From positions 2,356,001 to 2,420,000 of the forward strand of contig NZ_CP073760.1 in the NCBI RefSeq assembly GCF_018399035.1: a DNA stretch of 64,000 nt, in the 5' to 3' direction. A program made the translations under genes and the position numbers. The notes beneath the pieces were generated by a model. The model did not search any database and was not told the origin of the DNA. It was given only the letters and a program-made list of their open reading frames with translations. Source of the DNA: Thiocapsa sp. (lineage in GTDB: Bacteria > Pseudomonadota > Gammaproteobacteria > Chromatiales > Chromatiaceae). This document shows, one piece after another, positions 27,836-37,848 of the stretch (positions within the stretch are counted from its first letter, which is position 1; each line of letters opens with the position of its first letter).

Positions 27836-27886
27836 CGATCGGCGGAGCGCCAAGGGATGCGTGACACCGCGGAGCGGTGTCACGAG
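27836..27886. repeat. Solo REP copy of the RAYT family
   Basis: GGCGGAGCGCC followed by GTGACACCGC-GGA-GCGGTGTCAC (27861-27883). Same order as the right-hand REP of the RAYT unit, 3.2 kb away and without a transposase. Confidence 0.85.
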
Positions 27887-27957
27887 TCGGACTTCGATGT
27901 AAAGGCGTTCTCGAGACGACGCTCTGCCGACGGTTGCGGGTCTCGGGAGCCGCCATC

Positions 27958-29277
27958 TCACAGCGTCAAATCGATCCCCGACACCAGCACCCCGGGCAGC
28001 AGCGCGCTGTCGGTCGAGCGCCCGTCGTAGGTCTCGGCGGAGAGGAGCAGCTCGCGCTCCCGCGTCAGCCCCTCCAGACGATCGCCGAGCAGGTGGTAGA
28101 GGCTGTCGTCGAAGCGCATGACCTTCACCGGGGCAACGATCTCGCCGGCCTCGACCCAGTAGGTGCCGAAGCGGGTCATGCCGGTGACGCGGCAGTCGTT
28201 GGGATCGGACCAGTTGCAGTACCAGAGGTTGCCGATCCACAACCCCGTATCGAGTTGGCCCGGGACCTCGGAGGCGTCCAGCGTCCCCGCATCCAGGCCG
28301 AGCGAGCCGGGTGCATCGCTCGCGGCGTTGACCGGCTCGCCGTACTCCTTGCCCGAGCGTGCGTCGACCAGGCATCCGGCAAAGCGCCCGCCTTCGACCA
28401 ATGCAACGCGCGGCGGCGTCGGAAAGCCCTCGGGCGTGAAGCGGGGTGCGAGACCGCGGTCGTGCTCTTCGCGGATCCCGATGCGCGGGTCGAAGGCGCG
28501 CTCGCCGCGCGCCATCTTGAGCAGCGGGGTCTGATGGGTACGGTGGCTCTTGAGATCGAACCCGCCCCAGGCGAGCATGCCCATCAGCTCGCCGACGGCG
28601 CTCGGCGCCAGATAGGCCCGGTAGCGCCCCGGCTCCAGGATGCGTGCCGGGCGGGACATGATGTGCAGCCCCTCGCGCATCGCCTCGAGCTTGCCGCGCA
28701 GGATCGCCGGATCCCAGTCGAACCCGCTGTAGGCGGATTTGACCGCCTTGTCCGCCTCCAGATAACAGCTCCAATCCAGGTTGAAGCTGGCGCTCGCATG
28801 CCAGTGGCGGTGCCCGATCGAGCTTGCGAGCCCCTCGGCGATCTCGCCGCTGGCCCAGATCCCGACCAGGTCCATCTCGTCGGCGGACGCGATGAGCTCG
28901 CCGATCGCCTCGGCGGCGTGCGGGAGTCGTGCGTCGCCGCACTGGTCGCTCTCGGACGGCTCGGTTGAATAACTCAGATAGGGATCGTCCGGGACGTGCG
29001 CCAGGCGCTCGCGCAGTCGGGCGAGCAACCGCCGCGCGCGGGCCTGATCCTCGGTCGAATCGCCGCTCAAATCACAGCCGCCTTCGACCTGTCGGGAGCC
29101 CTCGATCAGGGTCAAGTCCAAGGCGGTCGAGCCGACATGCCCGGCCTGACGGACCCGGTTGCGATTGAGTCGCACGAAGTCCGACGACTCGTTGGAGAGG
29201 TTGGAAAAGAGGATCTCGGCGCCGTGCAGATCGACGTTCAGACGCGCGGCCAAGGCGAAAAAGGCATCGGCGTTCAT
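27958..29277 (-). CDS. PmbA/TldE-like metalloprotease-family protein
   Basis: 439 aa from an ATG preceded by GGAGG. It overlaps the stop of the TldD-like gene by ATGA. The fold matches the PmbA/TldE partner, which lacks the HExxxH metal site (SNESSDFVRLNRNRVRQ, LKMARGERAFDPRIGI, TPPRVALVEGG, WYCNWSDPNDCRVTGMTRFG). In TldD/TldE systems the two subunits form a peptide-degrading complex. Some, such as the Mcc/CcdA systems, process ribosomal peptides. It is more diverged than housekeeping PmbA, so it may be the second paralogous pair seen in some bacteria. Confidence 0.82.
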   Translation of the reverse strand: MNADAFFALAARLNVDLHGAEILFSNLSNESSDFVRLNRNRVRQAGHVGSTALDLTLIEGSRQVEGGCDLSGDSTEDQARARRLLARLRERLAHVPDDPYLSYSTEPSESDQCGDARLPHAAEAIGELIASADEMDLVGIWASGEIAEGLASSIGHRHWHASASFNLDWSCYLEADKAVKSAYSGFDWDPAILRGKLEAMREGLHIMSRPARILEPGRYRAYLAPSAVGELMGMLAWGGFDLKSHRTHQTPLLKMARGERAFDPRIGIREEHDRGLAPRFTPEGFPTPPRVALVEGGRFAGCLVDARSGKEYGEPVNAASDAPGSLGLDAGTLDASEVPGQLDTGLWIGNLWYCNWSDPNDCRVTGMTRFGTYWVEAGEIVAPVKVMRFDDSLYHLLGDRLEGLTRERELLLSAETYDGRSTDSALLPGVLVSGIDLTL

Positions 29278-30716
29278 TCGCCACCTCCGAAGACCGCGAC
29301 GTCCCGAAACAGACAGGGCGGCGTGGCATGACCGACATAGACCGATTGATTCGGCTCGCCCTTGCCGCAGTTGCACACCCCGCGGATCTCCAGGCTTTCC
29401 GGGCCGCCGACGCCGTCGAGGCTGCGCCAGAAGCTCGCCGAGATGCCGCGATAGCCGGGGTTGCGCACCAGCCCTTTGAGCTCACCGTCTTCGATCAGCC
29501 GACCCAGCTCGCAGCCGAACTGGAACTTGTTGCGGCTGTCGTCGATCGACCAGGAGCGGTTCGTGTCCATCAGCACACCCCGCTCCACCTGCGCGATTAG
29601 ATCGGCGAGACTGCCCTCCCCCGGCTCCAGGTTGATGTTGCCCATGCGGTCGATCGGCGGGCGATCCCAACTGCTCGCGCGCGTGTTCGCCGTCCCGGGC
29701 AAGCCGGCGCGCGCTTGGGACAAGGCCCCGCCGAGCGGACGCTCCAGGATGCCGCGACGGATGAGATATTCACGCGCGGCGGGCGCACCCTCGTCGTCGG
29801 CGACACCCGAGACCAGCTCCATCGGCACGGTCGGATCGAAGGTGACGTTCAACAACTCCGAGCCGTAGCGGTAGCGACCGAACATGCCGGGCGTGACGAA
29901 GCTGGTGCCGGCATAGTTGCGCTCGTCGCCCAAGATGCGGTCGAGCTCCAGCGGATGGCCGATGCTCTCGTGGATCTGCAGCACCATCTGGCTCGGCAGC
30001 AGGACAAGGTCACGCGTGTCCGCCGGACATTCCGGGGCATCCAGAAGGGCAAGCGCCTCCTCGGCCACGCGCGGGGCGTCCTCGAGCAGACGCACGGCGA
30101 CGATCCGCTCCAGACCGCCCTGCTGCGAGCCGTCCGAGCCGCCCCCATGCCTACGCTGAGTCTGGCTGCCTGCATTGGCCACCGCGACCAGGCCCGGATG
30201 CACATAATCCAGAACCTGCGAGACACGCCCGCCGTCGCTCGTGATCAAGAGCTGCGATACCCGGCGGCGCGCCAGCCAGGCCGACCAGTCGACGATCCGC
30301 TCGTCGATCGCCAAGGCGTCGTTGGCGGCCTGCAGGATGTCGAGCTTCTCCCCGATCGGCAGCGTCGACCAGGGCTCCTCGATCGGCGTGCGATAGTCCG
30401 CACGGGTGCTGCTGCGCGGATAGATTCCGGCCTCGAAGAGTCCGAGCCGGGCATGGACCTGCGCCCAGCCGGCCGCCCGCTCGGCCGCGGCGCGCAGCCC
30501 GGCGGCGCCGAGATCGCTGGTTGCGCCGTAGCCGATGCCGCCGCCCTTGACGAGGGTGACCATGGCGCCCGCGATCGATGTCAGTCGACTCGGCTCGACG
30601 ACGCCCTGACGAACCTCCAAATGATCCTGCTCCTCCGCGACCAGACGCAGGGTCCAGTAGTCGCAGGCCGGAGCCGTGCTCAAGAACAGATCGGCGACGT
30701 CGCAAAGTTCGTCCAT
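29274..30716 (-). CDS. TldD-like metalloprotease subunit
   Basis: 480 aa from ATG at 30716 (MDELCDVADLFLSTAP); a GTG at 30752 is also in frame. The metal site HESIGH (QIHESIGHPLELDR) is present. C-terminal RGVCNCGKGEPNQSVYVGHA carries the family Cys. Upstream partner of the PmbA-like gene in an overlapping pair. The cytosolic TldD/TldE protease degrades unfolded or modified peptides through a narrow chamber. The substrate in this organism is unknown. Confidence 0.86.
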   Translation of the reverse strand: MDELCDVADLFLSTAPACDYWTLRLVAEEQDHLEVRQGVVEPSRLTSIAGAMVTLVKGGGIGYGATSDLGAAGLRAAAERAAGWAQVHARLGLFEAGIYPRSSTRADYRTPIEEPWSTLPIGEKLDILQAANDALAIDERIVDWSAWLARRRVSQLLITSDGGRVSQVLDYVHPGLVAVANAGSQTQRRHGGGSDGSQQGGLERIVAVRLLEDAPRVAEEALALLDAPECPADTRDLVLLPSQMVLQIHESIGHPLELDRILGDERNYAGTSFVTPGMFGRYRYGSELLNVTFDPTVPMELVSGVADDEGAPAAREYLIRRGILERPLGGALSQARAGLPGTANTRASSWDRPPIDRMGNINLEPGEGSLADLIAQVERGVLMDTNRSWSIDDSRNKFQFGCELGRLIEDGELKGLVRNPGYRGISASFWRSLDGVGGPESLEIRGVCNCGKGEPNQSVYVGHATPPCLFRDVAVFGGGE

Positions 30717-31056
30717 AAGGAGATCCTGCCGTATTGAATCGAATCGGGTCACTCTCGTCGAGCCGCGCTCCCGCTGTCAACCGTATGCCGAGCCCGACTC
30801 GCGACACGAACGATGCCGGCGATTCAGAGCGTGCCCCCGCTGCGGTCGCCCCGGCAGGAAGTCCGTTGCCCGATCCGATAGTGTTACCATCTGCATGGCA
30901 GCGTATGCGGGACGCCGGGATGCGACACGAGGCATGGGGTCCGCTCCAGCCGCGAGAAGCAGGGAATGCCTCATCGGGCGGGCACGAGGTTCGCGCTATT
31001 CTCTCCGACCAACCGAGCCCGCCGAGCGGTTTCACCATTCAATTGTCCTGTCGAGA
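30717..31056. other. Divergent intergenic region
   Basis: About 340 bp between the TldD-like gene and the hybrid kinase. No gene or clear regulator site is visible. Confidence 0.4.
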
Positions 31057-33405
31057 ATGATGCCTCAGCTCAATCGTCGGCGACCCAATCGCGGCTCCAT
31101 CGGCCCGCTGCGCGCCGCGACGCAGAACCGCTTGGATCGCTTCACACTCCCGGGGCTCGGGCTTATCGGTGTCGGAACACTCGCGGCTGTCGGCGCACTG
31201 CTGTGGGATCTCCGAGCACAGGCGAGCGCGCTCGGGGCGGATCCGGGACTCTGGGCGGAGTTCGCGCGAACCAGCCTGCCGCAGCAGACCACACTCGTGA
31301 TCGCGACAGTCGCCGTGTCCGCGGCGGCGTCGATCCTCTGGTCGTTACTGACGACCCGCCTGACCGGGCGCGAGATCGCCTTCCTGACGGAAAGCCGCGA
31401 GCGCAATCGAGCCATCATCGACAAGATGGCCGACGGAGCCGTCCACATCGACGCTGCGGGCCGCTTGGTCGCGATGAACCGCGCAGCGGAGACGATGTTC
31501 GGCTACACCTCGGAGGAGGTTCGCGGCAAACCCATGTCGATCCTCTTCGCCGAGCCTTATCGCAGCGAGTACCGGGAGCGGATCGGCGACGCACGAACCC
31601 TCGGCAAGACGGATGCGCTGACCGAGATCCGCGAGCTCGAAGGGATGCGCAAAGACGCCACCGGGTTTCCGCTCTACATCGCGATGAGCCGAGTGGATAT
31701 CGGCAGCAGCCGCGTATTCACGGCGGTGGTGCGGGATCTCACCGCGACCCGTCGACAGATGGACGCGCTGGCCCGCGCGCGCGACGAGGCGATGTCCGCG
31801 GACCGCGCCAAAAGCGAATTCCTGGCGATGATGAGCCATGAGATTCGTACCCCGATGAACGGCGTCTTGGGCATGCTGGAGCTGCTGCGCGACAGCCAGC
31901 TCTCCCGCCAGCAGCAGGATTTCATCAACACCGCGGAGAAATCGGGCAGTCTGCTGCTGACGGTCATCAACGACATCCTGGACTTCTCCAAGATCGAGGC
32001 GGGCAAGCTCGACCTTCAGCAGATCGAGCTGGATCTGCGCAACGTCGTCGAAGAGGTCACCGGGCTGGTCGCAGCGGGCGTGCGCGAGCGCCCGATCGAG
32101 GTCGCAAGCTTCGTGCACCGGGACGTGCCCCGAGTCCTGACGGGCGACCCTTACCGCATCCGCCAAGTCCTTATGAACCTCATGGGAAATGCCGTGAAGT
32201 TCACCGCCTGCGGCGAGGTCGTGGTGCGTGTCACCCTGGATCACCCGACACAGGATGGCTGGCTGGTGCGATTCGAGGTCACGGATACCGGGATCGGGAT
32301 CGATCCGCAGATACTCGCAACCCTCTTTCGTCCCTTTACCCAAGCCGACGCCTCGACGACCCGTCGCTTCGGGGGCACCGGCCTCGGACTGGTGATCTCC
32401 AAACGGCTCGCCGGCCTGATGGGCGGGGAGATCGGCGTCGAGAGTACGCCCGGTGTCGGCTCGACCTTCTGGTTCACCTTGGCTCTGACGGCCGCAACGC
32501 AGACACCGGATTACGAGGAGAGCGACCTGTGCGGCATACGCACGCTGATCGTCGACGACAACGCCACCAACCGCCTGATTCTGAAAAGCCATCTCGCGCG
32601 ATGGGGCGCGCGCACCGAGTGCGCGGAAGACGGTTTGCAGGCATTGAAGGCATTGCAGCGGGGGCTCGAGCAGGATCGGCCGTTCGACCTGGCGATTCTG
32701 GACATGCAGATGCCGGGCATGGACGGGATCGAGCTTGCGCATCGCATCAAGGGCGACGATGCGCTCGGCGCGACCCGGCTGATCATGCTCAGCTCCCTCG
32801 GTTATCCGGGACCCGAGGCGCGTCGGGTCGGGATCGAGGTGACCCTGCTCAAACCGGTCCGCGAGATCTTGCTGCACGATGCCGCCGCCAAGGTCTTGGG
32901 GATGTCCCGACCGGATGCCGGGATCGTACCGGTTCCCCCGAAGCGCCCCACCCGGCGATTCGACGCACGGGTGCTGGTTGCCGAGGACAATGCCGTCAAT
33001 CAGAAGGTCGTCACCATGATGTTGCACCGCTTCGGTATCGAGCCCGGAATCGCAGCCGATGGTCAGGCGGCCATCGAGGCCGTTGCGCACGAGCGGTTCG
33101 ATCTGATCCTCATGGATATTCAGATGCCGAAGTTAAGCGGGCACGAGGCGACGCGCGACATCCGTGCAGCCGAGCAGGCTCGCGGCAACGGCGAGCATAT
33201 CCCCATCGTCGCCATGACCGCAGGCGTCTCCGAGCGCGATCGCGAGGACTGTTCCGCCGCCGGGATGGACGACTTTATTTCGAAGCCCGCACAGATCGCC
33301 GAGCTCGAGGCCGTCCTGCTGCGCTGGCTCCCGGGCCATGTGATCGGACCGATCGGTCACCTCCCCGCGGCTGGATCCGTCCGGGCAGACGCCCTGTCGA
33401 TGTAG
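31057..33405 (+). CDS. Hybrid sensor histidine kinase with PAS and two receiver domains
   Basis: 782 aa. Two membrane helices (about 35-55 and 85-105) surround a short periplasmic loop. Then PAS (AIIDKMADGAVHIDAAGRLV), HisKA with H261 in MSHEIRTPMN, HATPase (DTGIGIDP, GGTGLGLVISKRL), receiver 1 with D549 (ILDMQMPGMDG) and receiver 2 with D687 (LMDIQMPKLSG). No Hpt domain, so a separate phosphotransfer protein is needed. The signal is unknown. Start is the first of two adjacent ATGs; the ribosome-binding site is weak. The next gene, polA, lies 89 bp downstream and is unrelated in function. Confidence 0.9.
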   Translation: MMPQLNRRRPNRGSIGPLRAATQNRLDRFTLPGLGLIGVGTLAAVGALLWDLRAQASALGADPGLWAEFARTSLPQQTTLVIATVAVSAAASILWSLLTTRLTGREIAFLTESRERNRAIIDKMADGAVHIDAAGRLVAMNRAAETMFGYTSEEVRGKPMSILFAEPYRSEYRERIGDARTLGKTDALTEIRELEGMRKDATGFPLYIAMSRVDIGSSRVFTAVVRDLTATRRQMDALARARDEAMSADRAKSEFLAMMSHEIRTPMNGVLGMLELLRDSQLSRQQQDFINTAEKSGSLLLTVINDILDFSKIEAGKLDLQQIELDLRNVVEEVTGLVAAGVRERPIEVASFVHRDVPRVLTGDPYRIRQVLMNLMGNAVKFTACGEVVVRVTLDHPTQDGWLVRFEVTDTGIGIDPQILATLFRPFTQADASTTRRFGGTGLGLVISKRLAGLMGGEIGVESTPGVGSTFWFTLALTAATQTPDYEESDLCGIRTLIVDDNATNRLILKSHLARWGARTECAEDGLQALKALQRGLEQDRPFDLAILDMQMPGMDGIELAHRIKGDDALGATRLIMLSSLGYPGPEARRVGIEVTLLKPVREILLHDAAAKVLGMSRPDAGIVPVPPKRPTRRFDARVLVAEDNAVNQKVVTMMLHRFGIEPGIAADGQAAIEAVAHERFDLILMDIQMPKLSGHEATRDIRAAEQARGNGEHIPIVAMTAGVSERDREDCSAAGMDDFISKPAQIAELEAVLLRWLPGHVIGPIGHLPAAGSVRADALSM

Positions 33406-33466
33406 GCCAACAGCGGCTCCGCCTCCTTCGCGCCTGTGCTACCGTTCGTCTCATCGCTCCGACTCC

Positions 33467-33492
33467 CCGACGAGACCTCCCCGACGAGACCT
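33467..33492 (+). repeat. 13-bp tandem duplication before polA
   Basis: CCCGACGAGACCT occurs twice in perfect tandem, ending 2 bp before the polA ATG. It occupies the place of the ribosome-binding site, which is otherwise not obvious. Confidence 0.8.
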
Positions 33493-33494
33493 CC

Positions 33495-36215
33495 ATGGCA
33501 ACACGCTACCCTTTGATCCTGGTCGATGCCTCCGGGTATCTCTTCCGTGCCTATCACGCGCTGCCCAAACTGACCAACTCAAAAGGCGAGGCTACCGGGG
33601 CGCTGATGGGTGTCGTCAGTATGCTGCGCAAGCTCATCGACGAGCATCGACCCGACTACATCGGCGTGGTCTTCGACGCGCCCGGCAAGACCTTTCGCGA
33701 CGACATCTATCCCGAATACAAGGCCAATCGGCCGGCCATGCCCGCCGAGCTGCGCGAGCAGATCCTGCCGCTGCAGGAGGTGATCCGGGCGATGGGGCTG
33801 CCGCTGCTGGTGATCCCGGACGTGGAGGCCGACGACGTCATCGGCACGCTCGCGACCCGCGCCGCGGCGCAGGGCATCCCGACGCTGGTCTCGACCGGGG
33901 ACAAGGACATGGCGCAGCTCGTCGGAGAGCATGTCACGCTGGTCAACACCATGACGGACACGGTGCTGGATCCGGCGGGTGTCGCAGAGAAGTTCGGCGT
34001 GCCGCCCGAGCGCATCGTCGACTATCTGGCCCTGATGGGCGACAGCGTCGACAACATTCCCGGTGTACCCAAATGCGGGAAGAAGACGGCGGCCAAGTGG
34101 ATCCTCGAATACGGGGATCTGGACGGGGTGATCGCCAACGCGCAGAAGATCACGGGCAAGGTCGGGGAGAATCTGCGCGCGGTGCTGGACCAATTGCCCC
34201 TGTCGCGCGCGCTCACGACCATCAAGCGGGATGTCGCGCTCGACCTCGAGCCCACGGATCTGCGCCCTGCCCCGCCGGATCGCGAGACCCTGCGCGGTTG
34301 GTACGAGCGCTTGGAGTCGCGCCGACTGCTCGCCACCCTGAAGGACGCGGCCCCCGGCGGCGCAGAGACGGATGTCCCGGATCCATCGACGGGGTCGAAG
34401 CCAATCCAGCACTACGAGGTCGTCCTCACCCGAGACGCCTTCGAGGCATGGATGGCTCGGATCGAATCCGCGGACCTCTTCGCCTTCGACACCGAAACGA
34501 CCGACCTCGACTACATGCGCGCGGAGCTGGTGGGCCTCTCGGTGTCCGTCGAGCCGGGCGCGGCCGCCTATGTCCCGGTCGCCCATGTCTACCCTGGCGC
34601 GCCGGATCAACTGGATCGCCTGGAGGTGCTCGAACGGCTCAAACCCCTGCTGGAGGATCCCGACCGTCGCAAGGTCGGCCAAAACCTCAAGTACGACATG
34701 AGCGTCCTGGCCCGCTATGCCGTCGAGCTGCGCGGGATCGCCCACGACACCATGCTCGAGAGCTATGTCCTCGACAGCACGGCGACCCGTCACGACATGG
34801 ACTCGCTGGCCAAGAAATATCTGGACCACGACACGGTCCACTTCGAGCACATCGCCGGCAAGGGCGCCAAACAGCTCACCTTCGATCAGATCCCGCTGGA
34901 GCAGGCCGGACACTATGCCGCCGAAGACGCGGATGTGACCCTGCGCCTGCATCGCGCACTCTGGCCCCGTTTGGAAGCCATCCCGAGCATGGCCGCTCTC
35001 TACCGGGAGATCGAGATCCCGCTGATCCCGATCCTCTCGCGCATGGAGCGCCACGGCGTGCGGATCGATCCGGACCTGCTCGCCGTGCAGAGCGCAGAGC
35101 TTGCCAAGCGGATCCAGGAGATCGAGATCCGGGCCTACGAGACCGCCGGGCGGCGCTTCAACATGGGATCGCCCAAGCAGATCGGGGCGATCTTTTTCGA
35201 GGAGCTGGGCCTGCCGGTGATCGCCAAGACACCGACCGGCGCGCCCTCGACCTCGGAGGCGGTGCTCGAGCAGCTCGCCGCCGACGGCCATGCGCTGCCG
35301 GACCTCATCCTGCAACACCGCAGCCTGTCGAAGCTCAAGTCCACCTACACCGACAAGCTCCGCCAGATGGTCAATCCGGACACCGGCCGGGTCCACACCT
35401 CCTATCATCAGGCGGTGGCCGCGACCGGCCGGCTCTCCTCGAGCGACCCGAACCTGCAGAACATCCCGATCCGCACCGACGAGGGTCGCCGGATCCGCCG
35501 CGCCTTCGTCGCCGAGCCGGGGAACCGCCTGCTCGCCGCCGACTACTCGCAGATCGAGCTGCGGATCATGGCCCATCTCTCGGGCGACGAACGGCTGCTC
35601 GCGGCCTTCGCGAGCGGTCTCGACATCCATCGCGCAACCGCCGCCGAGATCCTCGGGCTCGCACCCGAGGCGGTCACCGGGGAGCAGCGCCGCTCGGCCA
35701 AGGCGATCAACTTCGGACTCATCTACGGCATGTCCGCCTTCGGGCTCGCCAAGCAGCTCGGCATCGAGCGCGGTGCCGCACAGGAATACGTCGATCGTTA
35801 TTTCCAGCGCTATCCGGGGGTCAAGGACTTCATGGAGCGCACCCGCGCCCAAGCGCGCGAGGACCGCTATGTCGAGACCCTGTTCGGGCGCCGACTCTAT
35901 CTCGCCGAGATCGGGCACAGCAACCAGAACCGACGCGCCGCCGCCGAGCGGACCGCCATCAACGCCCCGATGCAGGGCACGGCCGCCGACATCATCAAAC
36001 GCGCCATGATCGCGACGGATGATTGGATCCAATCCGAGCGGCCGCCGGTTCGGATGATCATGCAGGTGCACGACGAGCTGGTGTTCGAGATCGCCGCCGA
36101 TGCGATCGAGACGGCCGGTGCGCGCATTCGCACAATGATGGAATCCGCTGCGGATCTGGCTGTTCCCTTGATTGTCGATATCGGGACGGGAGAGAACTGG
36201 GACGAGGCCCATTAA
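33495..36215 (+). CDS. polA: DNA polymerase I
   Basis: 906 aa. The 5'-nuclease domain (residues 1-290) has VEADDVIGTLA and STGDKDMAQLV. The 3'-5' exonuclease is intact, with FDTETT for the metal-binding DxE and YAAEDADVTLRL. The polymerase has DYSQIELRIMAHLSGD, the O-helix RRSAKAINFGLIYGMSAFGL and QVHDELVFEI. It fills gaps in lagging-strand synthesis and repair. The TAA stop is the first three bases of an A repeat. A strong hairpin at 36443-36480 is a likely terminator. Confidence 0.97.
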   Translation: MATRYPLILVDASGYLFRAYHALPKLTNSKGEATGALMGVVSMLRKLIDEHRPDYIGVVFDAPGKTFRDDIYPEYKANRPAMPAELREQILPLQEVIRAMGLPLLVIPDVEADDVIGTLATRAAAQGIPTLVSTGDKDMAQLVGEHVTLVNTMTDTVLDPAGVAEKFGVPPERIVDYLALMGDSVDNIPGVPKCGKKTAAKWILEYGDLDGVIANAQKITGKVGENLRAVLDQLPLSRALTTIKRDVALDLEPTDLRPAPPDRETLRGWYERLESRRLLATLKDAAPGGAETDVPDPSTGSKPIQHYEVVLTRDAFEAWMARIESADLFAFDTETTDLDYMRAELVGLSVSVEPGAAAYVPVAHVYPGAPDQLDRLEVLERLKPLLEDPDRRKVGQNLKYDMSVLARYAVELRGIAHDTMLESYVLDSTATRHDMDSLAKKYLDHDTVHFEHIAGKGAKQLTFDQIPLEQAGHYAAEDADVTLRLHRALWPRLEAIPSMAALYREIEIPLIPILSRMERHGVRIDPDLLAVQSAELAKRIQEIEIRAYETAGRRFNMGSPKQIGAIFFEELGLPVIAKTPTGAPSTSEAVLEQLAADGHALPDLILQHRSLSKLKSTYTDKLRQMVNPDTGRVHTSYHQAVAATGRLSSSDPNLQNIPIRTDEGRRIRRAFVAEPGNRLLAADYSQIELRIMAHLSGDERLLAAFASGLDIHRATAAEILGLAPEAVTGEQRRSAKAINFGLIYGMSAFGLAKQLGIERGAAQEYVDRYFQRYPGVKDFMERTRAQAREDRYVETLFGRRLYLAEIGHSNQNRRAAAERTAINAPMQGTAADIIKRAMIATDDWIQSERPPVRMIMQVHDELVFEIAADAIETAGARIRTMMESAADLAVPLIVDIGTGENWDEAH

Positions 36216-36297
36216 ACCGCACCCGGTGCGGTATGCGATGTCTTTTGATGGGATCGGCCCCGGAAGACTTGACGAGCGTTGGAGTCGGCGCGGTTTA
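36213..36297 (-). repeat. Type A palindromic repeat, copy 5
   Basis: 85 bp, reverse orientation, with TAAACCGCACC and GGCGCGGTTTA ends. The polA stop codon is its first TAA. A short AT-rich remnant follows (36298-36310). Confidence 0.87.
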
Positions 36298-36442
36298 AAA
36301 GGTTAAAAAGTAGCGTTGCGGGTTAAACATCCGAGGAACTTACTCAAGTGCACCCGGTCGTATTTGTCGAGCGCATCGGGGTTGCCCATCCCCCCTGAGG
36401 GCGACCCCACATCCCGGCATCCCCAAGCCGGGGAAGCGATTA

Positions 36443-36480
36443 CCCCGGAGTCCTCAACCCAGGACTCCGGGGGTTCTTTA
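36443..36480 (+). terminator. Rho-independent-like terminator after polA
   Basis: 12-bp stem CCCCGGAGTCCT / AGGACTCCGGGG with a 6-nt loop, followed by GTTCTTTA. The T-run is short, but the stem is very stable. It lies between polA and the GT2 gene. Confidence 0.65.
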
Positions 36481-36630
36481 TCCGGGTTCCCGGATCACAA
36501 GAGTCTCAAAAGCATGCGGCGCGCTCGTGGCCGAATCCCCGACCGGGCCTTGACGCGTCATCAGGTTGACATGACTCCGCCTTAAACTCGCTAGACGGCT
36601 ATTTTGCCGCGCGAGACGGGATGAACGGGA

Positions 36631-37335
36631 ATGCTGCCGGCCGATATCACACTGATCCTTCCGACGCGCGACGAGGCCCACAATATCCGGCACTTTCTGG
36701 CATCCGTTCCCGCGCAGATCCAGCTCATCGTGGTGGATGCGAGCCGGGACGAGACGCCGGACCTGATCGAGAGCCTGCGACCCGAGCACACCCTCGTCCT
36801 GCGCGAACCCGGTTCCGTCACGCAAGCGAGACAACGGGGCGCCGATCTCGCACGGACCGACTGGCTGCTGTTCAGCGATGCCGATATCCTGTTTCCGCCG
36901 GGCTATTTCGATCAGCTCGCGGCCCTTTCCGGGAGTGCGGTGTATTACGGACCGAAGCTCTCCCGAGACCGCTTCCGCACCTATTACAAACGCATTGCAC
37001 GCGCCCAAGCGCTCAGCCACGCCTGTGGAATACCGGCTGCGTCGGGCTCCAATCTCCTGATCCGGCGGGATGCGCTCGCGAGCGTGGGCGGTTTCGACCT
37101 GAGACTGACCTGCAACGAGGACTCGGAGGTCGTCTGGCGTCTTCGGCGCGCGGGTTTTCGGGTGTCGTTTCGGAAGGATCTAGTCGTTCATGCGACCGAT
37201 CATCGGCGCATCGAGGGCAGCCGACTGCGCAAGACGCTGCATTCGATCACGCGCTGCATCCTACTCTACACACATCTGATGCCCGTGAAATATCGCACCT
37301 ACGACTGGGGCTATTGGCAACATCGCGACGGCTGA
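36631..37335 (+). CDS. Glycosyltransferase family 2
   Basis: 234 aa. N-terminus ITLILPTRDEAHNIRHFLAS, GARTDWLLFSDADILFPPGY (DxD metal site), and NEDSEVVWRLRRAGFRV are typical GT-A fold motifs. No membrane helix is strong, so it is probably cytosolic or peripheral. The substrate is unknown. No neighbouring sugar-pathway genes; it sits alone between polA and the PilZ gene. Confidence 0.83.
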   Translation: MLPADITLILPTRDEAHNIRHFLASVPAQIQLIVVDASRDETPDLIESLRPEHTLVLREPGSVTQARQRGADLARTDWLLFSDADILFPPGYFDQLAALSGSAVYYGPKLSRDRFRTYYKRIARAQALSHACGIPAASGSNLLIRRDALASVGGFDLRLTCNEDSEVVWRLRRAGFRVSFRKDLVVHATDHRRIEGSRLRKTLHSITRCILLYTHLMPVKYRTYDWGYWQHRDG

Positions 37336-37450
37336 CGAAGACGGTTCCAACCTCGGCAAGGTTCATCGTTTCGTCACGCAACTTCAACCGATTCGTCAAG
37401 TCGAGCTTCTACTATCGGGCGAAACCGAAGATCAGGGGAGAGACAATCCA

Positions 37451-37807
37451 ATGAACATCGAACGCCGCTATTGTGCTCGACACCCGATCGACCTTCATGT
37501 CTCGATCCGTTACCGCAAACGCCGCTTCATCTGCGCCCGAGGCTGCAATCTGTCCGATCAGGGCATGTTCCTCGAAGTCCGCAACCTCACCCTCCCGATC
37601 GGGATCCTGGTCGAGCTCGAGCTCGAATGTCTGGGCAAGGATTGGCTGATCCCGGCCATCGTGGTTCACCATCGCGGGTCCGGCATCGGCGTCATGTTCC
37701 GGGATCCTCAAGCTGCCCTTTACCGGGGTCTGACACGGGACATGACCCGGCAGCCGCCGCCACCGCAAGCCGCCGACCCGACCGGCCGTCAACCAAGCAC
37801 ACGCTGA
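37451..37807 (+). CDS. PilZ-domain c-di-GMP receptor
   Basis: 118 aa. RRYCARHPIDLHVSI gives the RxxxR motif and NLSDQGMFLE the (D/N)xSxxG motif of c-di-GMP binding. The rest is a short beta-barrel (VELELECLGKDWLIPAIVVH) and a Pro-rich tail. Single-domain PilZ proteins pass c-di-GMP signals to partners. The GGDEF-EAL protein at 50-53 kb is one possible source of the signal. Confidence 0.85.
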   Translation: MNIERRYCARHPIDLHVSIRYRKRRFICARGCNLSDQGMFLEVRNLTLPIGILVELELECLGKDWLIPAIVVHHRGSGIGVMFRDPQAALYRGLTRDMTRQPPPPQAADPTGRQPSTR

Positions 37808-37848
37808 CCCGGACAACTCCGCCGCCGATCAGGCGTCTCGGAGACGGC

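Noticed and set aside
33579..36212. Open frame of 877 codons on the minus strand
   Set aside because: Shadow of polA. No family motifs.
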